DNA of 64,000 bases. Source: SZUA-36 sp964650905. GTDB lineage: Bacteria; Pseudomonadota; Gammaproteobacteria; Xanthomonadales; SZUA-36. The notes under the pieces are model-generated. The model made no database searches. It was given only the letters and a program-made list of their open reading frames with translations, and was not told where the DNA came from. Position 1 is the first letter of the stretch, and every line of letters begins with the position of its first letter. Shown here one piece after another: positions 1 through 8,404 of this stretch. Both the position numbers and the translations under genes were made by a program. The stretch covers positions 18,858 to 82,857 of the forward strand of contig CAZYVH010000001.1 in NCBI GenBank assembly GCA_964650905.1. Reading direction: 5' to 3'.

Positions 1-8
1 GGTCATAA

Positions 9-43
9 AAACAGCCGTTGTGTGCTACCCTGAGCGGCTGTTT
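9..43. terminator. Hairpin resembling a terminator before the first gene
   Basis: A 9-bp perfect inverted repeat (AAACAGCCG at 9-17, CGGCTGTTT at 35-43) encloses a 17-nt loop. The arm ends in T residues, so it could act as an intrinsic terminator for a gene lying left of the window. The upstream gene is not visible, so direction is uncertain. Confidence 0.5.
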
Positions 44-63
44 CAAATAACCTGGAAATCTTT

Positions 64-2829
64 GTGAAAAAGCTGATTGCACTGCTTCTGCTGATCCCGC
101 TTGCGGCCTGTCATAACGAAACCGCCGACCGGTCAACAGCAACCCCTTCAGACACGCCGGCATTGCCCGCGGGCGTTTCACTCGTCGAGACGTTCAATGG
201 TGATGACAGCGGTATAGCCATACCGTACAGCAAGTACCAACTGGCCAACGGTCTGGTGGTGATCCTTAACGAAGATCATTCAGACCCGTTGGTGCACGTT
301 GATGTGACCTACCACGTCGGCTCCAGCCGCGAACAGGTCGGGCGTTCGGGTTTTGCACATTTTTTTGAACACATGATGTTCCAGGGTTCCGCGCACGTGG
401 CTGATGAACAACATTTCAAGCTGGTTTCCAACGCGGGTGGCACACTCAATGGCTCCACCAATTCGGACCGTACCAATTACTATGAAACACTGCCGGTCAA
501 CCAGTTGGAAACCGCTTTGTGGCTGGAGGCCGACCGCATGGGCTTTCTGCTCGAAGCGGTCACCGGGAAAAAGTTTGAAGTACAGCGCGAAACGGTCAAA
601 AACGAGCGTGGGCAACGGGTTGACAACCAACCCTACGGGCGTGCGTTTGAAACCCTGAGCAAGGCTTTATACCAGCAGGACCACCCCTATTTCTGGCCGG
701 TGATCGGTTGGCTTGAAGACCTCAACCACGCCGATGTCAACGATCTGAAACGCTTTTTCCTGCGCTGGTACGGCCCCAACAACGCGGCATTGACCATCGG
801 TGGCGATATTGACCCGACCAAAACGCTTGCGTTGGTCAACAAGTATTTCGGGCCCATTCCACGGGGACCGGAAGTCGAAAACCTGCCCAAACAACCCGGC
901 AATCTTGATGCCGACCGCTACGTGACGCTGGAAGACAACATCCACCTGCCGGCGTTGGCGTTTATCATGCCAACCGTCTACCATTCTCATCCGGATGAGG
1001 CACCACTGGACGCTGCCGCCAAGATCCTCGGTCAGGGCCAGGCCTCGTTGTTATACCAGCGCCTGGTACAGACCGGCCGCGCGGTGCAGGCCAACGTCAG
1101 CCACCGTTGCCGCGAACTGGCCTGCGAGATGATGTTCATCGTCATCCAGAACCCAGCTTCCGGCGAAACCCTCAAGGAAATGGAAGCTGCGGTGCGCGAG
1201 AGCATGGATGAATTTGCCGGACGCGAGATCAGCGCAGACGACTTGCAGAAATTCAAGGCGCAATATGAGTCCGACCGCGTGTTCGGTCTGCAAAGTGTCA
1301 GTGGCAAGGTCTCCACCCTGGCCGCGTTCCAGACCTACACCGGCAGCCCGGCGGGTATCGGTGAGGAAATTCAACGCTACCTGAATGTGTCGAGGGATGA
1401 TGTCAAACGCGTGTTTGAGCAGTACATTGCAGGCAAACCGGCCGTGGTTCTCAGCATTGTTCCCAACGGTAGACTGGATCTGGCTGCCGCGCCGCAAAAT
1501 TACGCCGCACCGGATCGTGACATACCCGCGAGTTTTGGTGATGAAAACGCTGCACTGCCGCTAAGACCGGTTGCTGATAATTTTGACCGCAGCCAGAAAC
1601 CGGTACCGGGTGCTAACCCCATTGTTGAACTGCCCCCCATCTGGGATACNNNNNNNNNNNNNNNNNNNNNNNNNNNNNNNNNNNNNNNNNNNNNNNNNNN
1701 NNNNNNNNNNNNNNNNNNNNNNNNNNNNNNNNNNNNNNNNNNNNNNNNNGGTCAATACCAGACCACGGTGACCGTCAGCAGCCTGACCAAACACCTCGAC
1801 AAGGCCATGTCGCTGCTGTTGGAACGCACCCTGAAGCCGGCCTTTACCGAGGACGACTTCAAACGCATCAAGAGCCAGACCATCGAAGCTCTGATGGCAG
1901 CCCGCAAAACACCACAGGGGCTCGCCAATCGCGCCATCCAGGCAGTTTTGTACGGACCCACACATCCGTTGTCCTACCCGTTGGACGGTATACCTTCCAC
2001 GGTTGAAAATATTTCGCTACAAGATGTGAAAGCGTTCTATCAGGCGCACATCCCGGCCCATCTGAGCGGTATCCTTATCAGCGCCGGCCTGCCACAAGCC
2101 GATATTATTTCTGCTTTACAGGGCTTTGCAGGGCTAGATATTTCTGCGGCCCTGCACAGTCCGATCACTGAAATGCCCACAATCAAGGGGCGTACACTTT
2201 ATCTCGTCAACAAGGATGGCGCGGCGCAATCCAGCCTGCGCACCGCGCAACCGGCCATCAAGTACGATGCGCTGGGTGATTTTTACAAGGCCGGGTTGGC
2301 CAATTTCAACCTGGGCGGCACATTCAACAGCCGTATCAACCTGAACCTGCGTGAAGACAAGGGTTATACCTATGGCGCGCGCAGCGGTTTCAACGGTGGT
2401 CCGGAATTTGGCAGTTTTACTGTCTCGGCCGAAGTCAACAAGGATGCCACGGCCGCTTCGGTGACCGAGGTGATCAACGAGCTGGAAAGTTACGCCACCC
2501 ATGGTATGAACGAGGAGGAATACGACTACATGCGCTCAGCCATCGGTCAGCGCGACGCCCTGCAATATGAAACGCCGGGTCGCAAGCTGAACCTGCTGGG
2601 TAATATCCTGCGTTACGACCTGCCGCTGGACTACCGGACGGGGCAAAAAAATGTTCTCAAAGAGACAGACCGTGAAACACTTAATGCACTGGTACACAAG
2701 CTGATCCGGCCTGAGGACATGGACATCGTGGTGGTCGGCGATGCAGCAGTAATACGGGGTGAACTCGAGGCCCTTGGCATGCCGGTCAGGATGCTGGATG
2801 AAGATGGCTTTGAAATCGCTGAACAGTAG
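64..2829 (+). CDS. M16 family zinc metallopeptidase lipoprotein (insulinase/pitrilysin-like, two tandem M16 units)
   Basis: Predicted periplasmic, lipid-anchored zinc peptidase of the pitrilysin family. Translation starts at a GTG at 64. The product begins with a short basic stretch, a Leu/Ile-rich segment and a lipobox (LAAC, Cys16), so it should be processed by signal peptidase II. The inverted zinc motif HxxEH is at residues 99-103 (HFFEH), followed by the ExxxxxxNER region typical of the active N-terminal half; the C-terminal half lacks HxxEH, as expected for the fused-dimer layout. About 921 residues, a usual length. A 100-N gap (1650-1749) lies in the linker between halves, and the frame is open on both sides. 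It stands alone before a 235-bp intergenic region. Confidence 0.9.
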   Translation: MKKLIALLLLIPLAACHNETADRSTATPSDTPALPAGVSLVETFNGDDSGIAIPYSKYQLANGLVVILNEDHSDPLVHVDVTYHVGSSREQVGRSGFAHFFEHMMFQGSAHVADEQHFKLVSNAGGTLNGSTNSDRTNYYETLPVNQLETALWLEADRMGFLLEAVTGKKFEVQRETVKNERGQRVDNQPYGRAFETLSKALYQQDHPYFWPVIGWLEDLNHADVNDLKRFFLRWYGPNNAALTIGGDIDPTKTLALVNKYFGPIPRGPEVENLPKQPGNLDADRYVTLEDNIHLPALAFIMPTVYHSHPDEAPLDAAAKILGQGQASLLYQRLVQTGRAVQANVSHRCRELACEMMFIVIQNPASGETLKEMEAAVRESMDEFAGREISADDLQKFKAQYESDRVFGLQSVSGKVSTLAAFQTYTGSPAGIGEEIQRYLNVSRDDVKRVFEQYIAGKPAVVLSIVPNGRLDLAAAPQNYAAPDRDIPASFGDENAALPLRPVADNFDRSQKPVPGANPIVELPPIWDXXXXXXXXXXXXXXXXXXXXXXXXXXXXXXXXXXGQYQTTVTVSSLTKHLDKAMSLLLERTLKPAFTEDDFKRIKSQTIEALMAARKTPQGLANRAIQAVLYGPTHPLSYPLDGIPSTVENISLQDVKAFYQAHIPAHLSGILISAGLPQADIISALQGFAGLDISAALHSPITEMPTIKGRTLYLVNKDGAAQSSLRTAQPAIKYDALGDFYKAGLANFNLGGTFNSRINLNLREDKGYTYGARSGFNGGPEFGSFTVSAEVNKDATAASVTEVINELESYATHGMNEEEYDYMRSAIGQRDALQYETPGRKLNLLGNILRYDLPLDYRTGQKNVLKETDRETLNALVHKLIRPEDMDIVVVGDAAVIRGELEALGMPVRMLDEDGFEIAEQ
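1650..1749. other. Assembly gap (100 N) inside the M16 peptidase gene
   Basis: Exactly 100 N, the conventional fixed-size scaffold gap. The peptidase reads in the same frame on both sides, but the true number of missing bases is unknown. Confidence 0.95.
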
Positions 2830-3016
2830 AAGACAAACAAATTCCAGCAGGTGGAGTTTGTTATAATGAATGGTTGAATCCATCGATTCTTCCAGGACAC
2901 TTTTTCATGCGGACACGAGTGTACAAATGCCATGGGGTGAAGACCAGGCGTCTACCCGATGCCAAATATGACGAGATCGGTGCAACCACGAGTGAAATAT
3001 GCAGAGTACTGGTCAG

Positions 3017-3034
3017 CCGGGAACCGGTTTCCGG
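3017..3034. promoter_or_regulatory. 18-bp near-perfect palindrome upstream of the thiolase gene
   Basis: CCGGGAACCGGTTTCCGG at 3017-3034 is self-complementary except for one mismatched pair, and lies about 30 bp before the thiolase start. Its size and place fit an operator for a dimeric repressor, for example a TetR-type regulator of acyl-CoA genes. No regulator gene is adjacent, so this is inference only. Confidence 0.35.
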
Positions 3035-3064
3035 CGATTTTAATCAAAAAAACGGAGTAATTAC

Positions 3065-4243
3065 ATGAATAACAAAGTTGTCATTGTCGGTGCCAAACGC
3101 ACACCCATTGGTTCATTCCAGGGTCAGTTTGCCACGACATCTGCCGATGAACTCGGTGCCGCTGCGATCCGCGGAGTGATTGAGCAAGCGGGTATCGACC
3201 CTGCGCTGGTGGACGATGTCCTGATGGGTTGCGTACTACCGGCCGGTGTCGGCCAGGCGCCGGCCCGCATGGCCTCGCGCAAGGCCGGTATCCCAACCTC
3301 GGCTGGCGCGGTGACCATCAACAAGGCCTGTGGTTCAGCCATGAAAACCATGCAGATCGGCCATGACCAGATCATCGCAGGCTCGTCTGAGATCGTCGTG
3401 GCCGGCGGTATGGAAAACATGACGCTTTCACCTTACCTGTTACCCAAGGCCCGCAGCGGCTACCGTATGGGCCACGGCCAGGTCCTGGACCACATGTTTA
3501 GCGACGGCCTGGAAAACCCGGACGACGGCAAGGCCATGGGGCTTTTTGGTGAACGCTGCGCGGCTAAGTACAATTTTACACGCGCCGACCAGGACGCCTT
3601 TGCCCGCGCTTCTATAGAACGCGCCATGAGCGCCATGGCGGGCGAGTTCAAAGATGAAATCACACCGGTGACGGTAACATCCCGGCGTGGCGACATCGTG
3701 ATCAGCGAGGACGAGGAACCACCCCGCTGCAACCTGGAAAAAATCCCGTCCCTGCGACCGGCCTTTAAAAAGGACGGCAGCGTAACTGCGGCGTCCTCCT
3801 CCAAGATTTCTGATGGCGCGGCTGCGACCTTACTGATGTCCGCACAAAAAGCCGCCGAACTGGGTCTCAAACCACTGGCGACCATCGTTGCCCATGCGAC
3901 CTTCTCGCAGGACCCTGAATGGTTCACCACCGCCCCGGTGGGCGCCATTGCAACCGTGCTTGAAAAAGCCGGCTGGACGGTTGCTGACGTCGACCTGTTC
4001 GAGGTCAACGAAGCCTTTGCCACCGTCACCATGGCCGCCATGCACGATCACAACATCGGGCACGCAAAGATGAACGTCAATGGCGGCGCCTGTGCGCTGG
4101 GCCATCCCCTGGGCGCCTCCGGAGCCCGTATTGTGGTCACACTGCTCAACGCACTGGCGCAACGTGGTCTTAAAAAAGGTGTGGCTGCGCTGTGTATCGG
4201 TGGCGGTGAAGCGACTGCCCTGGCCATAGAACTGCCGGAGTAA
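3065..4243 (+). CDS. Acetyl-CoA C-acyltransferase (thiolase)
   Basis: Cytosolic thiolase catalysing reversible Claisen condensation or thiolysis of acyl-CoAs. At 392 residues it matches biosynthetic/degradative thiolases. The nucleophilic Cys89 sits in NKACGSAMK, and the second catalytic pair is His347 (GHPLGASGAR) and Cys377 (CIGGGE); NEAFA is also present. A GGAG ribosome site precedes the ATG. The next gene, 35 bp downstream, is a hydroxyacyl-CoA dehydrogenase-like SDR, which suggests beta-oxidation of short or branched acyl-CoAs rather than polyhydroxybutyrate synthesis. No phaC or PhaB-type reductase is nearby. The exact acyl specificity cannot be read from the sequence. Confidence 0.93.
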   Translation: MNNKVVIVGAKRTPIGSFQGQFATTSADELGAAAIRGVIEQAGIDPALVDDVLMGCVLPAGVGQAPARMASRKAGIPTSAGAVTINKACGSAMKTMQIGHDQIIAGSSEIVVAGGMENMTLSPYLLPKARSGYRMGHGQVLDHMFSDGLENPDDGKAMGLFGERCAAKYNFTRADQDAFARASIERAMSAMAGEFKDEITPVTVTSRRGDIVISEDEEPPRCNLEKIPSLRPAFKKDGSVTAASSSKISDGAAATLLMSAQKAAELGLKPLATIVAHATFSQDPEWFTTAPVGAIATVLEKAGWTVADVDLFEVNEAFATVTMAAMHDHNIGHAKMNVNGGACALGHPLGASGARIVVTLLNALAQRGLKKGVAALCIGGGEATALAIELPE

Positions 4244-4278
4244 GACCATGGTTCACAGTTTATCAAGGAGTTCTCAAA

Positions 4279-5046
4279 ATGAAATTAAATGATGTCAAAG
4301 CGCTGGTCACAGGCGGTGTTTCGGGTCTCGGCCTTGCCGTGGCCCGTAAAGTGGTGGCGGCGGGTGGCCGGGCCGCGCTGCTGGACATCAATACCGAAGC
4401 AGGTGCTGCCGCAGAAGCGGAACTGGGTGATGCGGTGTGTTATATCCACACCGATGTGTGCAGTGAACAGGCGGTCGAAGCCGCTGTTGAACGGGCGCTC
4501 GGTCACATGGGGATGATCAACGTGGCGATGAATTGCGCCGGTGTTGTCGGCGCTGGCCGGGTTCTGGGCCGGGACGCGCCGATGGCACTGGATTATTTTA
4601 CCAACGTTATCCAGATCAACCTGATCGGGTGTTTCAATGTCAGCAAATCAGCGGGTGCCGCCATGGCAAGCAATCCGATGGGCGCCGATGGCGAACGGGG
4701 TGTGATCATCAGCACGGCCTCGGTTGCGGCCTGGGAGGGTCAAATCGGCCAGGCGGCCTATTCCGCCTCCAAGGCCGGCATCGTCGGTATGACACTACCG
4801 ATCGCACGTGAATTTGCACGTATCGGTGTGCGTGTTAACGCCATTGCACCGGGTATTTTTCAGACACCGATGGTGGATGGCATGCCAGAACATGTACAGG
4901 AATCACTAAGCGCATCCATCCCATTTCCCCACCGATTGGGAAAAGCGGAAGAATTTGCTGAATTAGCTGCGCATATCATGGAGAATAGCTACATCAACGG
5001 TGAAACCATCCGTCTCGATGGTGCCGTCAGGCTGACGCCAAAGTAA
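4279..5046 (+). CDS. SDR family dehydrogenase, 3-hydroxyacyl-CoA dehydrogenase type 2-like
   Basis: Short-chain dehydrogenase, 255 residues. The Rossmann glycine motif TGGVSGLG is at 11-18, an aspartate ends the second strand (LLDIN, suggesting NAD preference), NCAG is at 85-88, and the catalytic Ser148, Tyr161 and Lys165 (YSASK) are all present. The overall pattern resembles the HSD17B10/type-2 hydroxyacyl-CoA dehydrogenases that oxidise short 3-hydroxy- and 2-methyl-3-hydroxyacyl-CoAs. It lies 35 bp after the thiolase, the enzyme for the following step, and 10 bp before a small gene, so the three probably share a transcript. A ketoacyl-ACP reductase-like role is less likely given the partner. 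Confidence 0.85.
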   Translation: MKLNDVKALVTGGVSGLGLAVARKVVAAGGRAALLDINTEAGAAAEAELGDAVCYIHTDVCSEQAVEAAVERALGHMGMINVAMNCAGVVGAGRVLGRDAPMALDYFTNVIQINLIGCFNVSKSAGAAMASNPMGADGERGVIISTASVAAWEGQIGQAAYSASKAGIVGMTLPIAREFARIGVRVNAIAPGIFQTPMVDGMPEHVQESLSASIPFPHRLGKAEEFAELAAHIMENSYINGETIRLDGAVRLTPK

Positions 5047-5056
5047 GGAGAGGCCA

Positions 5057-5464
5057 ATGGAGACCTTTGCAGAGGTAAGGCAACACATTCTGGATAACCA
5101 TACCTTATTTATCGACGAGCCATTTCAACTGGCGTTTGAATATTCGATGCAGGGTAGCGAACGCAAACAGGGAATTTTCCTGGCGGAAATCAAGGCCTCT
5201 GACAACCGCCGCTACCTGCGGGTTGAAACACTGATCTGTCCACTGGAAAACTTTGACGCCGAGAAATGTCTGCGTATCAACCTGATATTGCGGGTCGGTT
5301 ACCTGGCGGTGGGTGATCTTGAGGGTACCGCCTATATCAAGATGTGTGAAAACCTGCCCTACAGTTCCCTCAACGGTGAGGAACTGGAATACGTTATCAC
5401 CCACCTGGCCCCGATGGCCGACCGCATGGAACAGTCGCTCGAAAATGATGGCGATTTTACTTGA
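5057..5464 (+). CDS. Small conserved acidic protein, YbjN/secretion-chaperone-like fold (function unknown)
   Basis: Encodes 135 residues after a strong AGGAGAGG site. The sequence is acidic and soluble, with no signal peptide or membrane segment. Alternating strands (YLRVETLICPL, LILRVGYLAVGD) followed by a C-terminal helix ending in PMADRMEQ recall the YbjN/type III secretion chaperone-like fold, but this is a pattern impression only. It is placed between the SDR and the MscS channel with tight spacing. I do not recognise a specific function. Confidence 0.7.
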   Translation: METFAEVRQHILDNHTLFIDEPFQLAFEYSMQGSERKQGIFLAEIKASDNRRYLRVETLICPLENFDAEKCLRINLILRVGYLAVGDLEGTAYIKMCENLPYSSLNGEELEYVITHLAPMADRMEQSLENDGDFT

Positions 5465-5489
5465 TAATTGTGCACACGGGGATACTTAA

Positions 5490-6323
5490 ATGGACAGCAT
5501 CAGAGAATTCATAGCCGACGCCAATCTCATTCAGTTACTGACGAGGGGCGTGACCAACCTGGTCATCGCAGTACTTATTTTCCTGGTCGGCAAGTGGATC
5601 GCCGGCATGGCACAGAAAACCTTTGAGGCATTGCTCAGGAGGCGAGCGATTGACGATGTGCTGGTGGATTTCCTCGGCAACATTGTTTATGCCCTCATCA
5701 TCATCGCAGCGGTGGTTGCGGCCATCGATACGCTGGGTATACCGGCCACCTCTTTCATGGCCATCATCGGTGCGGCAGGCCTGGCTATCGGTCTGGCTCT
5801 GAAAGATTCCCTCTCTAACTTTGCCTCCGGCGTCATGCTGGTGCTATTCAGGCCTTTCACCAAAGGTGACTTCATTGACACAGGTGGCGTCCAGGGCACC
5901 GTTGAAGAGGTCCGTCTGGTCGCCACCACCCTGACCACCGGGGACAACAAACTGATCACCATTCCCAATGCCCTGATGTATACCGGCACCATCACCAATT
6001 ACTCTGCCAGGGAAACGCGGCGGATAGACCTGGTGTTTGGTGTCAGTTACGATGACGACCTGAAGGTGGCCGCCGGAACACTGGAAAGGATTTGCCGGGA
6101 GCACCCGCAGGTCCTGAGCGAGCCGGCATGCAAGGTCTTTGTCACCAACCTCGGTGACAGCAGTGTTGATTTTGCCGTCAGGCCATGGGTCAAGAGCGCG
6201 GACTACTGGACCGTGCACGCCGAAATCCTGGCAACCGGCAAAGTCGAACTGGAGGCCGCAGGCTGCAACCTCCCTTATCCACAATCCGATGTGCATCTCT
6301 ACCAGGATTCAACTGACGAATAG
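5490..6323 (+). CDS. mscS: Small-conductance mechanosensitive channel, MscS family
   Basis: Inner-membrane tension-gated channel of 277 residues, the usual size of minimal MscS. Three N-terminal hydrophobic segments lie around residues 15-105. The third, pore-lining helix has the Gly/Ala-rich pattern (IIGAAGLAIGLALKDSLSN), and a beta domain follows with IPNALMYTGTITNYS. It releases solutes on hypo-osmotic shock. It is the last gene of the 3-6.3 kb plus-strand run. Confidence 0.92.
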   Translation: MDSIREFIADANLIQLLTRGVTNLVIAVLIFLVGKWIAGMAQKTFEALLRRRAIDDVLVDFLGNIVYALIIIAAVVAAIDTLGIPATSFMAIIGAAGLAIGLALKDSLSNFASGVMLVLFRPFTKGDFIDTGGVQGTVEEVRLVATTLTTGDNKLITIPNALMYTGTITNYSARETRRIDLVFGVSYDDDLKVAAGTLERICREHPQVLSEPACKVFVTNLGDSSVDFAVRPWVKSADYWTVHAEILATGKVELEAAGCNLPYPQSDVHLYQDSTDE

Positions 6324-6428
6324 ACTGTTACTGCACAATTGTTTTTTCATGCACCCGTCAGAGGCTAAGAAATTACAGGGTTTATAATAACAGGCAGGCA
6401 AGAAGGGAAAATAAGAAGGAGTCAATTA

Positions 6429-7531
6429 ATGAAATCACGCGCCGCAGTCGCTTTCAAGGCCGGCCAATCTCTTGAGATAACCGAGGTCGATGTACAGGGA
6501 CCGAAGGCGGGTGAAGTCCTGCTGCGGATGGTCGCGACCGGTGTCTGCCACACGGATGCCTTTACGCTGTCCGGTGCCGACCCTGAAGGGTTATTTCCGT
6601 CCATTCTCGGCCACGAAGGCGGCGCCGTGGTGGAGGATATCGGTAACGGTGTCAAAAGTGTCAGGCACGGTGACCACGTGATACCACTTTACACACCGGA
6701 ATGTGGCGAATGCAGTTTCTGTAAATCCGGTAAAACCAACCTCTGCCAGAAGATCCGCATCACCCAGGGCCAGGGGTTGATGCCGGACGGTACCTCACGA
6801 TTTTCAATAAATGGTGAAACGCTGTTTCATTACATGGGCACCTCGACATTTTCAGAGTACAGCGTCGTACCCGAGATCTCCGTCGCCAAAGTTAATCAGG
6901 CGGCACCACTGGACAAGGTCTGTCTGTTAGGTTGCGGCATTACCACCGGGATCGGCGCCGTGCTCAACACGGCCAAAGTCGAACCCGGTGCCACGGTGGC
7001 CGTGTTTGGTCTGGGTGGTATCGGTCTGAGCGTGGTCCAGGGCGCGGTCATGGCCGGCGCCTCGCGTATCATCGCGGTGGATCTGAACGAGGACAAGTTT
7101 GAGATGGCGCGTATGCTGGGTGCGACCGAGTTCGTCAACCCATCCAAATACGACCAGCCCATCCAGGACGTGATCGTCGATCTGACCGATGGCGGCGTGG
7201 ACTATTCCTTTGAGTGTATTGGCAATACCCAGGTCATGCGCTCCGCCCTTGAGTGTTGTCACAAGGGCTGGGGTGAATCCATCATCATCGGTGTGGCGGG
7301 CGCCGGTGAGGAAATCTGCACACGACCATTCCAGTTGGTCACCGGCAGGGTCTGGCGTGGCACGGCCTTTGGCGGTGTTAGGGGACGCACCGAGCTGCCG
7401 GGCTTTGTGGATAACTACCTGGCGGGCAAGATCAACATCGATGACATGGTGACCCATACCATGGGTCTGGAAGACATCAACCGGGCCTTTGACCTGATGC
7501 ATGCGGGGAAAAGCATACGCTCGGTGGTCAT
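6429..7531 (+). CDS. adhC: S-(hydroxymethyl)glutathione dehydrogenase / class III alcohol dehydrogenase (3' end in gap)
   Basis: Oxidises S-hydroxymethylglutathione, the spontaneous adduct of formaldehyde and glutathione, to S-formylglutathione with NAD. Catalytic zinc ligands are visible at Cys40 and the GHE motif (His62-Glu63); structural zinc ligands are Cys92, Cys95, Cys98 and Cys106. The NAD motif is GLGGIGLSVVQG. An AAGGAG site precedes the ATG. The gene runs into the N gap within its last few codons (GKSIRSVV is normally followed by only about two residues), so almost the whole protein of about 369 residues is present. The next gene, fghA, completes the formaldehyde pathway. Confidence 0.96.
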
Positions 7532-7631
7532 NNNNNNNNNNNNNNNNNNNNNNNNNNNNNNNNNNNNNNNNNNNNNNNNNNNNNNNNNNNNNNNNNNNNN
7601 NNNNNNNNNNNNNNNNNNNNNNNNNNNNNNN
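7532..7631. other. Assembly gap (100 N) between adhC and fghA
   Basis: The gap hides the adhC stop codon and the fghA start. FghA homologues have about 42 residues before the PVLYWLSG segment that begins right after the gap, so at least about 135 bp must be missing. The 100-N length is therefore a placeholder. The apparent continuous reading frame across it is an artefact. Confidence 0.95.
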
Positions 7632-8342
7632 CCCGTGCTCTACTGGCTCTCAGGTCTGACCTGCACCGATGAAAACTTTGCCATCAAGGCTGGTGCGCAA
7701 CGACTGGCTTCAGAACTTGGCCTGGCCATCGTCTGCCCGGACACCAGCCCACGCGGCACCAACCTGCCTGGTGAGCACGATGACTGGGATTTCGGGTCCG
7801 GTGCCGGTTTTTACCTCAATGCAACTGCAACACCCTGGTCGGCGCATTACAATATGTATGACTATGTCACCCGGGAGTTGCCGGCGCTGGTCGAAGCCGA
7901 ATTACCCGTCACTGACAAGCGCAGTGTCAGCGGCCACTCGATGGGTGGCCACGGCGCTCTCATGTGTGCATTGAAAGACCCGGATCGATATGCCTCCGCA
8001 TCGGCTTTTGCACCGATCTGCCATCCCTCGGAAAGCCCCTGGGGTATCAAGGCCTTCAGCCATTACCTCGGTGAAGACCGCAATAGCTGGCATGAGTGGG
8101 ACGCCACGCAATTGGTTCGCTCGGTCAAAAGGCAACTGCCGATCCTGATCGACCAGGGCACCCACGACGAGTGGCTCGGTGCAGAGTTAAAAACCGGCAG
8201 CCTGGAACAGGCCTGTATTTGCACCCACCACCCATTGGACGTGCGTATGCGTGAGGGCTATGACCACAGTTATTATTTTATCAGCACCTTTATCGACGAG
8301 CACCTGCGCTACCACGCCGGGGCCTTGGGAATAATCACCTAA
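7632..8342 (+). CDS. fghA: S-formylglutathione hydrolase (5' end in gap)
   Basis: Serine esterase of the esterase D family that hydrolyses S-formylglutathione to formate and glutathione. The visible 236 residues start at PVLYWLSGLTC, about residue 43 in E. coli FrmB. The nucleophile lies in GHSMGGHGAL, the acidic residue in the IDQGTHDEWL region, and the catalytic His in EGYDHSYYF. Only the N-terminal strand is lost in the N run. It is the immediate partner of adhC and is followed 62 bp later by a radical SAM gene on the same strand. Confidence 0.95.
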   Translation, partial: PVLYWLSGLTCTDENFAIKAGAQRLASELGLAIVCPDTSPRGTNLPGEHDDWDFGSGAGFYLNATATPWSAHYNMYDYVTRELPALVEAELPVTDKRSVSGHSMGGHGALMCALKDPDRYASASAFAPICHPSESPWGIKAFSHYLGEDRNSWHEWDATQLVRSVKRQLPILIDQGTHDEWLGAELKTGSLEQACICTHHPLDVRMREGYDHSYYFISTFIDEHLRYHAGALGIIT

Positions 8343-8404
8343 ATCCTGAAAGTTTCCGGATCAAACAGCGGTCTGTTGTTCTGATCAGGTAATTCGGAAC
8401 AGGG

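Noticed and set aside
2874..3068. 64-residue open frame before the thiolase gene
   Set aside because: No recognisable family, no ribosome site, and it overlaps the palindrome and the thiolase start.
6429..8342. A single 637-residue adhC-fghA fusion protein
   Set aside because: The frame only continues because N codons are read through; both genes are separate enzymes and the N-terminal part of fghA is missing.
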